Below are positions 23,625 through 36,637 of a stretch of 64,000 bases of DNA, piece after piece. The position numbers and the translations under genes were made by a program. This DNA comes from Macrostomum hystrix (taxonomy: Eukaryota > Platyhelminthes > Macrostomidae), in contig CATNEN010000031.1 in assembly GCA_950097015.1 (NCBI GenBank), positions 930,001 to 994,000 on the forward strand. The letters are read 5' to 3'. Below the pieces are notes generated by a model. It was not told the DNA's origin. It saw only the letters and a list, made by a program, of their open reading frames with translations, and ran no database searches. Positions within the stretch are counted from its first letter, which is position 1. Every line of letters starts with the position of its first letter.

Positions 23625-25012
23625 AGCTACTACGCTTGGCAAGGAGTCAGTGGACTCAATTTTGAGCACATTTCAAATAGGTCAGCTACTAGCTTGGTTC
23701 AATGAGCCAGTGGACTCAATTTTGAGCACAAATCAAATAGGTCAGCCACTAGGCTGGGTCAATGAGTCAGTGGACTCAATTTCAAGAACATTTCAAATGG
23801 GTCAGCTAATAGACTTGGCAATGAGCCAGTGGACACAATTTTAAGCACAAATCAAATGGGTCAGCTACTAGACTGGGTCAATGAGCCAGTGGACTCAATT
23901 TTGAGCACAAATCAAATGGGTCAGCTACTAGACTGGGTCAATGAGTCAGTGGACTCAATTTTGAGCACATTTCAAATAGGTCAGCTACTAGATTGGGTCA
24001 ATGAGTCAGTGGACACAATTTTAAGCACAAATCAAATGGGTCAGCTACTAGACTGGGTCAATGAGCCAGTGGACTCAATTTTGAGCACAAATCAAATGGG
24101 TCAGCTACTAGACTGGGTCAATGAGCCAGTGGACTCAATTTTGAGCACAAATCAAATGGGTCAGCTACTAGACTGGGTCAATGAGCCAGTGGACACAATT
24201 TTAAGCACAAATCAAATGGGTCAGCTACTAGACTGGGTCAATGAGCCAGTGGACTCAATTTTGAGCACAAATCAAATGGGTCAGCTACTAGACTGGGTCA
24301 ATGAGCCAGTGGACACAATTTTAAGCACAAATCAAATGGTTCAGCTAATAGACTGGGTCAATGAGCCAGTGGACACAATTTTAAGCACAAATCAAATGGG
24401 TCAGCTACTAGACTGGGTCAATGAGCCAGTGGACTCAATTTTGAGCACAAATCAAATGGGTCAGCTACTAGACTGGGTCAATGAGCCAGTGGACACAATT
24501 TTAAGCACAAATCAAATGGTTCAGCTAATAGACTGGGTCAATGAGCCAGTGGACACAATTTTAAGCACAAATCAAATGGGTCAGCTACTAGACTGGGTCA
24601 ATGAGCCAGTGGACTCAATTTTGAGCACAAATCAAATGGGTCAGCTACTAGACTGGGTCAATGAGCCAGTGGACTCAATTTTGAGCACAAATCAAATGGG
24701 TCAGCTACTAGACTGGGTCAATGAGCCAGTGGACTCAATTTTGAGCACAAATCAAATGGGTCAGCTAATAGACTGGGTCAATGAGCCAGTGGACTCAATT
24801 TTGAGCACAAATCAAATGGGTCAGCTACTAGACTGGGTCAATGAGCCAGTGGACTCAATTTTGAGCACAAATCAAATGGGTCAGCTACTAGACTGGGTCA
24901 ATGAGCCAGTGGACACAATTTTGAGCACAAATCAAATCAAATAGGTCAACTACTAGCTTGGTTTAATGAGTCAGTGGACTCAATTTTGAGCACAATTCAA
25001 ATAGGTCAAAAC
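23625..25012. repeat. 60-bp minisatellite upstream of TAF2
   Basis: About 23 copies of a 60-bp unit with words TCAATTTTGAGCACAAATCA and GTCAGCTACTAGACTGGGTC. Copies from 23820 to 24940 are nearly identical. Because of the probable acceptor at 23577, it may lie in a TAF2 5'UTR intron or in an outron. Period 60 keeps a plus-strand frame open. Confidence 0.95.
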
Positions 25013-25485
25013 AATCAGAAAGAAATTAAAATATAAAAACAACGTTTACTTACAAATTGATACATTCAATCATGCAAACAGACATTAAAAAATGCACAAG
25101 TTTATGGCTAGAGCATTTAAAATGTATAATAATTTGTATACGAGTATAATTAGCCTAATAATTTAACAGTCATAATAAACAAGGCTTTCAAAATCGAATG
25201 GATTTTATTACGCTTGATTTAAGCTGTCGACTATTAATAAATTCTAACAAAAATATGCGCAAAGCACTGCTTCCAAATTGCTAACAGTAGTATATAAGGC
25301 AAATGTGACAGCACTGTTGTTGAAAAATAGAATGAAGAATAACGAACTAGTAAACTGCATTGCAACCGGAACCGGATCATACTGTGAGTAGAAGGGAAGC
25401 ATTTTTGCCTATTCGTGCTAACAAAACATAACAGCTATATTTTTTATACCTATACCGCCCCGAACACTAACAAGTTTGGCAATCC
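25013..25485. other. AT-rich spacer between TAF2 and xylosyltransferase
   Basis: Unique AT-rich sequence. TTTATT at about 25204-25209 could be a minus-strand AATAAA for the xylosyltransferase transcript, but it is about 540 bp past the stop and uncertain. No gene was seen. Confidence 0.35.
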
Positions 25486-25487
25486 CA

Positions 25488-25735
25488 GTGCACTCAACCA
25501 GTCTCAATCCCACAGCCAGTGTACTCAACCAGTCTCAATCCCACAGCCAGTGTACTCAACCAGTCTCAATCCCACAGCCAGTGTACTCAACCAGTCTCAA
25601 TCCCACAGCCAGTGTACTCAACCAGTCTCAATCCCACAGCCAGTGTACTCAACCAGTCTCAATCCCACAGCCAGTGTACTCAACCAGTCTCAATCCCACA
25701 GCCCGTGTACTCAACCAGTCTCCACACCCCACAGG
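25488..25735. repeat. Minisatellite, 31-bp unit, 3' of xylosyltransferase
   Basis: Eight nearly perfect copies with the core CCAGTCTCAATCCCACAGCC followed by AGTGTACTCAA. It starts about 15 bp beyond the xylosyltransferase stop codon, so it is probably within the 3'UTR. Confidence 0.95.
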
Positions 25736-25750
25736 CACACAGCAGTGAAG

Positions 25751-28700
25751 CTAGGGTTGCCGCAGGTAGCCGGTGAGGGGGTCGAGGCCGCCCAGTGAGT
25801 AGCGGGGATCGGGATAACGGGTGCTCCACTCGGATCCTGAGCACAGATCAGTGAGGCCGACAATACCGGGACAGGCGGAGGCTGCGTCCGAGTGTCTGCA
25901 GACTGCCTCCAGGCGGTAACGCCTGCCCAGCAATTGTAGCGCCAGGGCAGTCTCGGCAACTTGACTGGAGGCTGCTGATTGGTCGCCAGCGTGACTGATG
26001 GATTTCAGCTCGGATACTAGCCTAGGCGGCACTGCGTTGAACAGAGCCAGGTACTGAGGCGAGCTGGGATCCGGCTTCACCGGCTCCAACTGTTGGTTGC
26101 CATGGCGACCGTTGACTGGCAACAGTGCGAATTCGCATTCGGCCACAGCTGAGGCTGGCGACGGAGGCTGCCGTTCGTCGATGAGCAACAGGCGCCAGAC
26201 GCCGGGCTCCAGGCCGCCGGGAGCCTGCAGCTCCGTGCAGCCGACTTCTTCGACGCCGGATCCGGCCGTACTGTGCTCAAGCTGCGGCACGCTGAGCTGG
26301 AAGGCCGACCGGATGGCACCGTCCGGGTCCATCAGCAGGAAGGTGGCGGTTACGGCTGGTCCGGGGCCCCAGGCGTAGCGCAGCTGAAGGCCGGCTTCGG
26401 AGGCGGATTGGCCGCCGGGCAGCAGAGACAGGCGATTGCGGAAGAAGCCCTCCTTCCAGTCGTACTGGCGGCCAACCTGTTAAACATTGCGTTGGGAATG
26501 AATGTTTCGAAGATGTTCAACTTTGAAACCACGCGTCACGTGACCTCCTGGGTTCCTTGGAACCATCTGAATTTTTCGGAGGTCACTTGACTCCCTCGGT
26601 TTCCTGGAACGTTCCGAATAAATAGGAGAGGTCACGTGACCCCCTGGGTTCCCTGGAACCATCCGAATATATCGGAGAGGTCACTTGACTCCCTTCAGTT
26701 CCCTGGAACCTTACGAAAATATCGGAGAGGTCACTTGACTCCCCTCAGTTCCCTGGAACCTTACGAAAATATCGGAGAGGTCATTCGATCCCCCTCGGCT
26801 CCCTGGAACATTTCGAATTTTATCGGAGGTCACATGACCCCCTGGGCTCAAGAAACCAAGCGTCGGGTAGGTCCGGCCGATCCCAAAGGATATTTATGTA
26901 CCTCAAACTGTTTATATCTAGCGGAGATCACAGATGTGGCGTTGCTTCCGTCTAACTGCTGCTGCTGCTGCTGCTGAATGCGAACAGACAAGCCGGAGCC
27001 GACGCCCTCTCGCAGGCTAAACTGAGCATCTAGCATCAGTGGCGAACGATCACTCAGATTCGTCTGGCCGCTGTCACCGGATCCGCCGACTGACACAGTC
27101 AGCACGGGGCCCTGAAATGCATCCTCCAGGTAATACTCGGTCACCTCAACAACTCCAACACCATTGAGACTGGCTGAGCAGGTCTTAGACAGCAACTCAA
27201 CACTCAGCAGCCTGGACAGGTAGCCGGCGGCCGCCTTCTGCAGCGAATTAGCGCTGACATTGTCGAACGCGCTCTGCCAGTACCGCGGACGGCCCAGCCG
27301 ATGACCGCCAAGTCGACCTGACGAACTTGTCGACACGGCGTCGATGGCAGCGACACTGATTGTTGGATCGAATTTTCTAGCAAAGAACACGTTACTGCTG
27401 GCTGGGGCTACTGAGGCCGAAGAAGACAGCGCTGAGACGGCGTCGGCTGCGGCGGAGCCGCGGTACACCATAGGGCTGCAGCCGCACCAGTCAGCCACCG
27501 GAAGGTGCTGGCATCGGCAGCCGCGCTTCCGATCCCAGTTAATGAGGCGCAGATTAGAGTTGGCGACACGGCCGCACAGCTCGGTGTTCTGGGCGATGGT
27601 GTGGAATACGGACTCGACTGCGGACCGACAGGCGGGTGGGCGTAGCTTTGATAATCTTCGAATCCCAATCAGTAATCCCTGATTCTTAAATTCTAATCCT
27701 CTAATCCCGATCATTAATCCCAGAATCCCAGGTACCAATCCTCTAATCCCGTTCAGTTATTGCAGAATCCCAAATCCCAATTCTCTAATCCCGATCAGTA
27801 ATCCCAGAATCCCAAATACCAATCCTCTAATCCCGATCATCAGTAATTCCAGAATCCCAAATACCAATCTTCTAAACCCGATCATCAGTAAACCCAGAAT
27901 CCTAGATACTAATCCTCTAATCCCGATCAGTAATCCCAGAATCCCAAATACTAATCCTCTAATCCCGATGAGTTATTCCAGAATCCCAGATACTAATCCT
28001 CTAATCCCGATCAGTTATTGCAGAATCCCAAATACTAATCCTCTAATCCCGATCAGTTATTCCAGAATCCCAAATACTAATCCTCTCATCCCGATCAGTT
28101 ATTCCAGAATCCCAAATACTAATCCTCTCATCCCGATCAGTTATTCCAGAATCCCAAATACTAATCCTCTCATCCCGATCAGTTATTGCAGAATCCCAAA
28201 TACTAATCCTCTCATCCCGATCAGTTATTGCAGAATCCCAAATACTAATCCTCTCATCCCGATCAGTTATTGCAGAATCCCAAATACTAATCCTCTAATC
28301 CCGATCAGTTATTGCAGAATCCCAAATACTAATCCTCTCATCCCGATCAGTTATTGCAGAATCCCAAATACTAATCCTCTAATCCCGATCAGTTATTGCA
28401 GAATCCCAAATACTAATCCTCTCATCCCGATCAGTTATTGCAGAATCCCAAATACTAATCCTCTAATCCCGATCAGTTATTGCAGAATCCCAAATACTAA
28501 TCCTCTCATCCCGATCAGTTATTGCAGAATCCCAAATACTAATCCTCTCATCCCGATCAGTTATTGCAGAATCCCAAATACTAATCCTCTCATCCCGATC
28601 AGTTATTCCAGAATCCCAGATACTAATCCTCTAATCCCGATCAGTTATTGCAGAATCCCAAATACTAATCCTCTAATCCCGATCAGTTATTGCAGACTCC

Positions 28701-31700
28701 CAAATACTAATCCTCTAATCCCGATCAGTTATTCCAGAATCCCAAATACTAATCCTCTAATCCCGATCAGTTATTCCAGAATCCCAGATACTAATCCTCT
28801 AATCCCGATCAGTTATTGCAGAATCCCAAATACTAATCCTCTAATCCCGATCAGTTATTCCAGAATCCCAGATACTAATCCTCTAATCCCGATCAGTTAT
28901 TGCAGAATCCCAAATACTAATCCTCTCATCCCGATCAGTTATTCCAGAATCCCAGATACTAATCCTCTAATCCCGATCAGTTATTCCAGAATCCCAAATA
29001 CTAATCCTCTAATCCCGATCAGTTATTGCAGAATCCCAAATACTAATCCTCTAATCCCGATCAGTTATTGCAGAATCCCAGATACTAATCCTCTAATCCC
29101 GATCAGTTATTCCAGAATCCCAAATACTAATCCTCTCATCCCGATCAGTTATTGCAGAATCCCAAATACTAATCCTCTAATCCCGATCAGTTATTCCAGA
29201 ATCCCAAATACTAATCCTCTCATCCCGATCAGTTATTCCAGAATCCCAGATACTAATCCTCTCATCCCGATCAGTTATTGCAGAATCTCAAATACTAATC
29301 CTCTAATCCCGATCAGTTATTCCAGAATCCCAAATACTAATCCTCTCATCCCGATCAGTTATTGCAGAATCCCAGATACTAATCCTCTAATCCCGATCAG
29401 TTATTCCAGAATCCCAAATACTAATCCTCTAATCCCGATCAGTTATTCCAGAATCCCAGATACTAATCCTCTAATCCCGATCAGTTATTCCAGAATCCCA
29501 GATACTAATCCTCTAATCCCGATCAGTTATTCCAGAATCCCAGATACTAATCCTCTAATCCCGATCAGTTATTGCAGAATCCCAGATACTAATCCTCTCA
29601 TCCCGATCAGTTATTGCAGAATCCCAAATACTAATCCTCTAATCCCGATCAGTTATTCCAGAATCCCAAATACTAATCCTCTCATCCCGATCAGTTATTG
29701 CAGAATCCCAGATACTAATCCTCTAATCCCGATCAGTTATTCCAGAATCCCAAATACTAATCCTCTAATCCCGATCAGTTATTCCAGAATCCCAGATACT
29801 AATCCTCTCATCCCGATCAGTTATTGCAGAATCCCAAATACTAATCCTCTAATCCCGATCAGTTATTCCAGAATCCCAAATACTAATCCTCTAATCCCGA
29901 TCAGTTATTCCAGAATCCCAGATACTAATCCTCTAATCCCGATCAGTTATTCCAGAATCCCAGATACTAATCCTCTAATCCCGATCAGTTATTCCAGAAT
30001 CCCAGATACTAATCCTCTAATCCCGATCAGTTATTGCAGAATCCCAGATACTAATCCTCTCATCCCGATCAGTTATTGCAGAATCCCAAATACTAATCCT
30101 CTAATCCCGATCAGTTATTCCAGAATCCCAGATACTAATCCTCTAATCCCGATCAGTTATTCCAGAATCCCAGATACTAATCCTCTAATCCCGATCAGTT
30201 ATTCCAGAATCCCAAATACTAATCCTCTAATCCCGATCAGTTATTCCAGAATCCCAGATACTAATCCTCTAATCCCGATCAGTTATTCCAGAATCCCAGA
30301 TACTAATCCTCTAATCCCGATCAGTTATTGCAGAATCCCAGATACTAATCCTCTAATCCCGATCAGTTATTCCAGAATCCCAGATACTAATCATCTAATC
30401 CCGATCAGTTATTCCAGAATCCCAGATACTAATCCTCTAATCCCGATCAGTTATTGCAGAATCCCAAATACTAATCCTCTAATCCCGATCAGTTATTGCA
30501 GAATCCCAAATACTAATCCTCTAATCCCGATCAGTTATTGCAGAATCCCAAATACTAATCCTCTCATCCCGATCAGTTATTGCAGAATCCCAAATACTAA
30601 TCCTCTCAACCCGATCAGTTATTGCAGAATCCCAAATACTAATCCTCTAATCCCGATCAGTTATTCCAGAATCCCAAATACTAATCCTCTCATCCCGATC
30701 AGTTATTGCAGAATCCCAAATACTAATCCTCTCATCCCGATCAGTTATTGCAGAATCCCAAATACTAATCCTCTCATCCCGATCAGTTATTGCAGAATCC
30801 CAAATACTAATCCTCTAATCCCGATCAGTTATTCCAGAATCCCAAATACTAATCCTCTCATCCCGATCAGTTATTCCAGAATCCCAGATACTAATCCTCT
30901 CATCCCGATCAGTTATTGCAGAATCTCAAATACTAATCCTCTAATCCCGATCAGTTATTCCAGAATCCCAAATACTAATCCTCTCATCCCGATCAGTTAT
31001 TGCAGAATCCCAGATACTAATCCTCTAATCCCGATCAGTTATTCCAGAATCCCAAATACTAATCCTCTAATCCCGATCAGTTATTCCAGAATCCCAGATA
31101 CTAATCCTCTAATCCCGATCAGTTATTCCAGAATCCCAGATACTAATCCTCTAATCCCGATCAGTTATTCCAGAATCCCAAATACTAATCCTCTCATCCC
31201 GATCAGTTATTGCAGAATCCCAAATACTAATCCTCTCATCCCGATCAGTTATTGCAGAATCCCAAATACTAATCCTCTCATCCCGATCAGTTATTCCAGA
31301 ATCCCAGATACTAATCCTCTCATCCCGATCAGTTATTGCAGAATCCCAAATACTAATCCTCTAATCCCGATCAGTTATTCCAGAATCCCAAATACTAATC
31401 CTCTCATCCCGATCAGTTATTGCAGAATCCCAGATACTAATCCTCTAATCCCGATCAGTTATTCCAGAATCCCAAATACTAATCCTCTAATCCCGATCAG
31501 TTATTCCAGAATCCCAGATACTAATCCTCTCATCCCGATCAGTTATTGCAGAATCCCAGATACTAATCCTCTAATCCCGATCAGTTATTCCAGAATCCCA
31601 AATACTAATCCTCTAATCCCGATCAGTTATTCCAGAATCCCAGATACTAATCCTCTAATCCCGATCAGTTATTCCAGAATCCCAGATACTAATCCTCTAA

Positions 31701-34590
31701 TCCCGATCAGTTATTCCAGAATCCCAGATACTAATCCTCTAATCCCGATCAGTTATTGCAGAATCCCAGATACTAATCCTCTCATCCCGATCAGTTATTG
31801 CAGAATCCCAAATACTAATCCTCTAATCCCGATCAGTTATTCCAGAATCCCAAATACTAATCCTCTCATCCCGATCAGTTATTGCAGAATCCCAGATACT
31901 AATCCTCTAATCCCGATCAGTTATTCCAGAATCCCAAATACTAATCCTCTAATCCCGATCAGTTATTCCAGAATCCCAGATACTAATCCTCTCATCCCGA
32001 TCAGTTATTGCAGAATCCCAGATACTAATCCTCTAATCCCGATCAGTTATTCCAGAATCCCAAATAATAATCCTCTAATCCCGATCAGTTATTCCAGAAT
32101 CCCAGATACTAATCCTCTAATCCCGATCAGTTATTCCAGAATCCCAGATACTAATCCTCTAATCCCGATCAGTTATTCCAGAATCCCAGATACTAATCCT
32201 CTAATCCCGATCAGTTATTGCAGAATCCCAGATACTAATCCTCTCATCCCGATCAGTTATTGCAGAATCCCAAATACTAATCCTCTAATCCCGATCAGTT
32301 ATTCCAGAATCCCAGATACTAATCCTCTAATCCCGATCAGTTATTCCAGAATCCCAGATACTAATCCTCTAATCCCGATCAGTTATTCCAGAATCCCAAA
32401 TACTAATCCTCTAATCCCGATCAGTTATTCCAGAATCCCAGATACTAATCCTCTAATCCCGATCAGTTATTCCAGAATCCCAGATACTAATCCTCTAATC
32501 CCGATCAGTTATTGCAGAATCCCAGATACTAATCCTCTAATCCCGATCAGTTATTCCAGAATCCCAGATACTAATCATCTAATCCCGATCAGTTATTCCA
32601 GAATCCCAGATACTAATCCTCTAATCCCGATCAGTTATTGCAGAATCCCAAATACTAATCCTCTAATCCCGATCAGTTATTGCAGAATCCCAAATACTAA
32701 TCCTCTCATCCCGATCAGTTATTGCAGAATCCCAAATACTAATCCTCTAATCCCGATCAGTTATTCCAGAATCCCAAATACTAATCCTCTCATCCCGATC
32801 AGTTATTGCAGAATCCCAAATACTAATCCTCTCATCCCGATCAGTTATTGCAGAATCCCAAATACTAATCCTCTAATCCCGATCAGTTATTGCAGAATCC
32901 CAAATACTAATCCTCTCATCCTGATCAGTAATCCTCTAATCCCATCCCTATGATTCGTCTTACGATCCCGATCTCAAATTGCAATCAGTAATCTTTAAAT
33001 CCTGATAGTTAATCTGTGAAACTCGGTCGCTAATCCTCCGATCCACACGCCACACGAATCTTGATCGCTAATCCAGGAATCTTGGATTAAATCGGCCAGT
33101 CTAGCCCCTTAAATCTAGTTTTGAACTCACCCGGCAGCAGGCCGTATCTGAAGTAGTCCACAATATTAGCCACCGCAGTACCATTGCTTTCTAGTTCGGC
33201 CATAACAAACTGCACAAACTCTCGATTTAGTGTCAACCAATCAGAGCCGCCGTCAAATAGCAGGCCTTCTATTGGCTCCCGATCGCCTAGGAAGTACATG
33301 TGATTGTCGCATTGCACAAAGTAGCGCTCTATGGCCTGCTTGCGCATGAAGTCGCTGTAATTGCCGGAATGGGAGGCCAGGAAGCTGAGATGCCGCATCT
33401 CGGTCAGGTAGGCGGTCAGTTGAGGATTAGGCCTGATTGGATAATCCGACTCGCTCAGATTGATGACGTAATCCCAGTGCCAGTCGGTGTTGAGCAGGAG
33501 GTCACGAAATGCGGCCAGCATGAGGTCCAATAGGCCGGTGCCGCCCCAGATTGTGGGAAACCGACTCTGCATTAGGCGCACGTTAGCGAATCTGTAATTA
33601 TAAATTATAGTAATGAGATTGGGATCGCCTACTGACAGTAGAGCCTGGTGCGCATATATATTTATCTGAACTCAATCTGACGATTAAAATAAGAGACAAA
33701 CTGAAAATGAGTACCAACATGCTCATTACTCACCTGTTCTCAAGCGGCAGCAGCGATTCGTACATATAATCATCCCTTGAGTCCACGTGAATATAATAAT
33801 AATGATTGACATAGTACAGAGCCGAAAACAGCCGCATCACCTGGCGGACACCCCGGCCGCTGAGCGTCATCAGGTAGACTATTCGAACTCGATCGTTCTC
33901 CCAGCTGTAGGATTCGAACTCGGGACCGTAGGCCGGAGCAACGTGCGATAAAACAATGGAACTGGCGTTCAAACCGGTCCCCGCAATCCAATAGGCATTG
34001 TTGTGGCCACCATGTGGGAGCATTGTGCAGTTGGCAAAGCCGACAGCAAGCGGCCAGCCGCAGCCGGCATTCAGCAGCTGCAAGCAGACGCAGCCGGATT
34101 CGCCAGAGCCAGCCAATCGATAGCCGGCCTCGCGACAATGAGCGGCGCAATCAGCGCTACTCGCAGCCTTCGCCAACTCGTACGGATACAACTGACAGGC
34201 ATTGTCAGTGTCGGCTGCCAGGGCGAGACGATAACAGCCCGCGCCAGTCGGCGTGCCGGGAAGCCTAGCCGGACATCCGGCCGACGGCTGGCCTGGCGGC
34301 GAGCGTTGCCGATACGGCAAACGGCCGGATTCGAAGGCGCAAGCTACGCGAAGCAGTCGCCGACGACATTCGGGATCTACAGCGCGATCTACAGCGTAGC
34401 GGGCGCGCTCGGAGCGCAGGCGGCAGCCGTCCTCCGGCGACCTGGGACCGTCTGGCAGCGGCTCCCAGTTGGCCAGTTGCAGTCGATGCTCGCTTGCAAA
34501 ATAATCCGATCGAAATAACAAATAAAAACCTATAAAGGCTAATGCTGCTACTAACAGTAGCTGGCCTAGCCGCCGAGGCGAACGAGTCAT
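25751..34590 (-). CDS. XYLT1/2 (oxt): Peptide O-xylosyltransferase (proteoglycan core enzyme)
   Basis: Four exons, 34590-33734, 33591-33131, 27617-26902 and 26476-25751, give 919 residues with matching phases (2, 1, 0). It transfers xylose from UDP-xylose to Ser of core proteins, the first step of heparan and chondroitin sulfate synthesis in the Golgi. The N-terminus is a type II anchor (LLLVAALAFIGFYLLF). A Cys-rich WSC-like domain follows (about residues 115-180). The GT14 catalytic domain has VRIVYLMTLSGRGVRQVMRL, YYYIHVDSRDDYMYE, TIWGGTGLLDLML, YVINLSESDYPIR, DGGSDWLTLNREFVQFV and the DWCGCSP motif. The C-terminal XylT domain includes QYDWKEGFFRN. A seven-Gln tract ends exon 3. The WSC domain is the invertebrate arrangement. 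An acceptor-like CTGTTTTTCCAG sits about 60 bp upstream of the ATG. Intron 2 is the 5.5-kb array. Confidence 0.95.
26530..26850. repeat. Xylosyltransferase intron 3 minisatellite, 50-bp unit
   Basis: About six copies with words GAGGTCACTTGACTCCC and TTCCCTGGAACCTTACGAA, ending ATATCGGAGAGG. The intron is 26477-26901. Confidence 0.9.
27655..32945. repeat. Large 42-bp minisatellite in xylosyltransferase intron 2, about 125 copies
   Basis: The unit starts CAGAATCCCAAATACTAATC and ends CCCGATCAGTTATTG. Three sites vary as if binary: TTCC/TTGC, CCAAATA/CCAGATA and CTCTAATC/CTCTCATC. Rare marker variants recur at fixed distances: AATCATCT at about 30391 and 32575 (2184 bp, 52 units), and GAATCTCAA at about 29281 and 30919 (1638 bp, 39 units). 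Period 42 keeps one plus-strand frame open for about 1,660 codons. The left end (27655-27970) is degenerate. Confidence 0.97.
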
Positions 34591-34724
34591 GCTGGGGAAT
34601 GGCTGGTGAGCAGCCGCCTGGCGACTCGGATTTTTCCGCTGTTGCTAAGCAGCTGGAAAAACAGTTGAAAGCCGTTGCTGCGAACAAAAATATACTAAAA
34701 GCATGGGGAGGTCTGTCAGGATAG

Positions 34725-35212
34725 GGATATCTGTAGAGACTAAAGGATAGGGATATTTGTAGTGACTAAAGGATAGGGATATCTGTAGATACTGAAGGCT
34801 AGGAATATCTGTAGATACTGAAGGATAGGGATATCTGTAGATACTGAAGGATAGGGATATCTGTAGAGACTGAAGGATAGGGATATCTGTAGTGACTGAA
34901 GGATAGGGATATCTGTAGATACTGAAGGATAGGGATATCTGTAGATACTGAAGGATAGGGATATCTGTAGATACTGAAGGATAGGGATATCTGTAGATAC
35001 TGAAGGATAGGGATATCTGTAGATACTGAAGGATAGGGATATCTGTAGATACTGAAGGATAGGGATATCTGTAGATACTGAAGGATAGGGATATCTGTAG
35101 ATACTGAAGGATAGGGATATCTGTAGATACTGAAGGATAGGGATATCTGTAGATACTGAAGGATAGGGATATCTGTAGATACTGAAGGATAGGGATATCT
35201 GTAGAGACTCAT
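34725..35212. repeat. Minisatellite, 26-bp unit, upstream of xylosyltransferase
   Basis: About 19 copies with the core GGATAGGGATATCTGTAGAT. It lies about 135 bp upstream of the xylosyltransferase ATG, upstream of two acceptor-like AGs on the gene strand, so it may be in a 5'UTR intron or outron. Confidence 0.95.
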
Positions 35213-35215
35213 TGA

Positions 35216-35660
35216 CCACATGTGGTTGGTGCGGCTTAAGAAAGTAAAGTCTTATAATAAAATTGTTAGAAACTAGCCGTGTACTATCTGCTTGCATTTG
35301 GCCCTTCTATTGGGGGCTGATGAAGTGTTTGTTTATTTATCGGAGGAAATAGACATGCTTAGGCGTAACATAATTAGAAAATTAATATAACAATACTGTA
35401 TACTCGTACAGTATTGTTATATTACAATATTGCAAGGTTTTCTCTAATGCCAAGCATAAGAAAGACAAAGCATAGGTAGTGTCACTAAAACTCACATAAA
35501 GCAGTTATCTATATGACAAATTGCAGACAGACTAAAATAAAAGCGAAAAAATCAGAATACAAGCTAGACACAATTCGTAATTCTTTTGAGTACACTGACC
35601 AGCTATACCAAGCAAAGGAAGATTTTGATTTAATAGTCTTATTAGACCGCCGTTATAAAT
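35216..35660. other. AT-rich spacer with a perfect inverted repeat
   Basis: Unique sequence. At about 35390-35420, ATAACAATACTGTATACTCG is followed by TACAGTATTGTTAT, so ATAACAATACTGTA is inverted around a short loop (possible hairpin). No gene was recognised. Confidence 0.45.
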
Positions 35661-35664
35661 TAAT

Positions 35665-36630
35665 GGCGAAACGGCGATCTACTGAAGAACGCCAGGGGTA
35701 GAATCGGCGATCTACTGAAGAACACCAGTGGGTGGAATCGGCGATCTACTGAAGAACGCCAGGGGGTAGAATTGACGATCTACTGAAAAACACCAGGGAA
35801 GAATCGGCGATCTACTGAAGAACAGCAGCGGGTAGAATCGGCGATCTACTGAAGAACGCCAGGGGGTAGAATCGGCGATCTACTGAAGAACGCCAGGGGG
35901 TAGAATTGACGATCTACTGAAAAACACCAGGGAAGAATCGGCGATCTACTGAAGAACAGCAGCGGGTAGAATCGGCGATCTACTGAAGAACGCCAGGGGG
36001 TAGAATCGGCGATCTACTGAAGAACAGCAGGGGGTAGAATCGGCGATCTACTGAAGAACAGCAGGGGGTAGAATCGGCGATCTACTGAAGAACAGCAGGG
36101 GGTAGAATCGGCGATCTACTGAAGAACAGCAGCGGGTAGAATCGGCGATCTACTGAAGAACAGCAGGGGGTAGAATCGGCGATCTACTGAAGAACAGCAG
36201 GGGTAGAATCGGGGATCTACTGAAGAACACCAGTGGGTGGAATCGGCGATCTACTGAAGAACACCAGTGGGTGGAATTGACGATCTACTGAAGAACGCCA
36301 GGGGTAGAATCGGCGATCTACTGAAGAAAACCAGGGGGTACAATCGGTGATCTACTGAAGAACACCTGGGGGTAGAATTGACGATCTACTGAAGAACGCC
36401 AGGGGGTAGAATTGACGATCTACTGAAAAACACCAGGGAAGAATTGGCGATCTACTGAAGAACACCAGTGGGTGGAATCGGCGATCTACTGAAGAACAGC
36501 AGGGGGTAGAATCGGCGATCTACTGAAGAACGCCAGGTGGTAGAATCGGCGATCTACTGAAGAACAGCAGGGGGTAGAATCGGTGATCTACTGAAGAACA
36601 GCAGGGGTAGAATCGGGGATCTACTGAAAG
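35665..36630. repeat. Minisatellite, 34-bp unit, 3' of the Josephin gene
   Basis: About 28 copies with the core CGGCGATCTACTGAAGAACA and a variable tail (GCAGGGGG, GCCAGGGGG, CCAGTGGGTGG). Blocks near 35730-35830 and 35870-35960 are nearly identical multi-unit duplications. The array begins 8 bp beyond the JOSD stop codon. Confidence 0.95.
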
Positions 36631-36637
36631 GCTAGAA

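Noticed and set aside
27655-32945. Telomere-like repeat, because the reverse strand has GGATTAG words
   Set aside because: The period is 42 bp with complex sequence, and the array is internal to a gene.
27968-32953. A 1,661-codon open plus-strand frame of 14-residue repeats
   Set aside because: It is a by-product of a stop-free 42-bp unit in an intron of a minus-strand gene. There is no start context, no flanking exon, and variants show no protein-level constraint.
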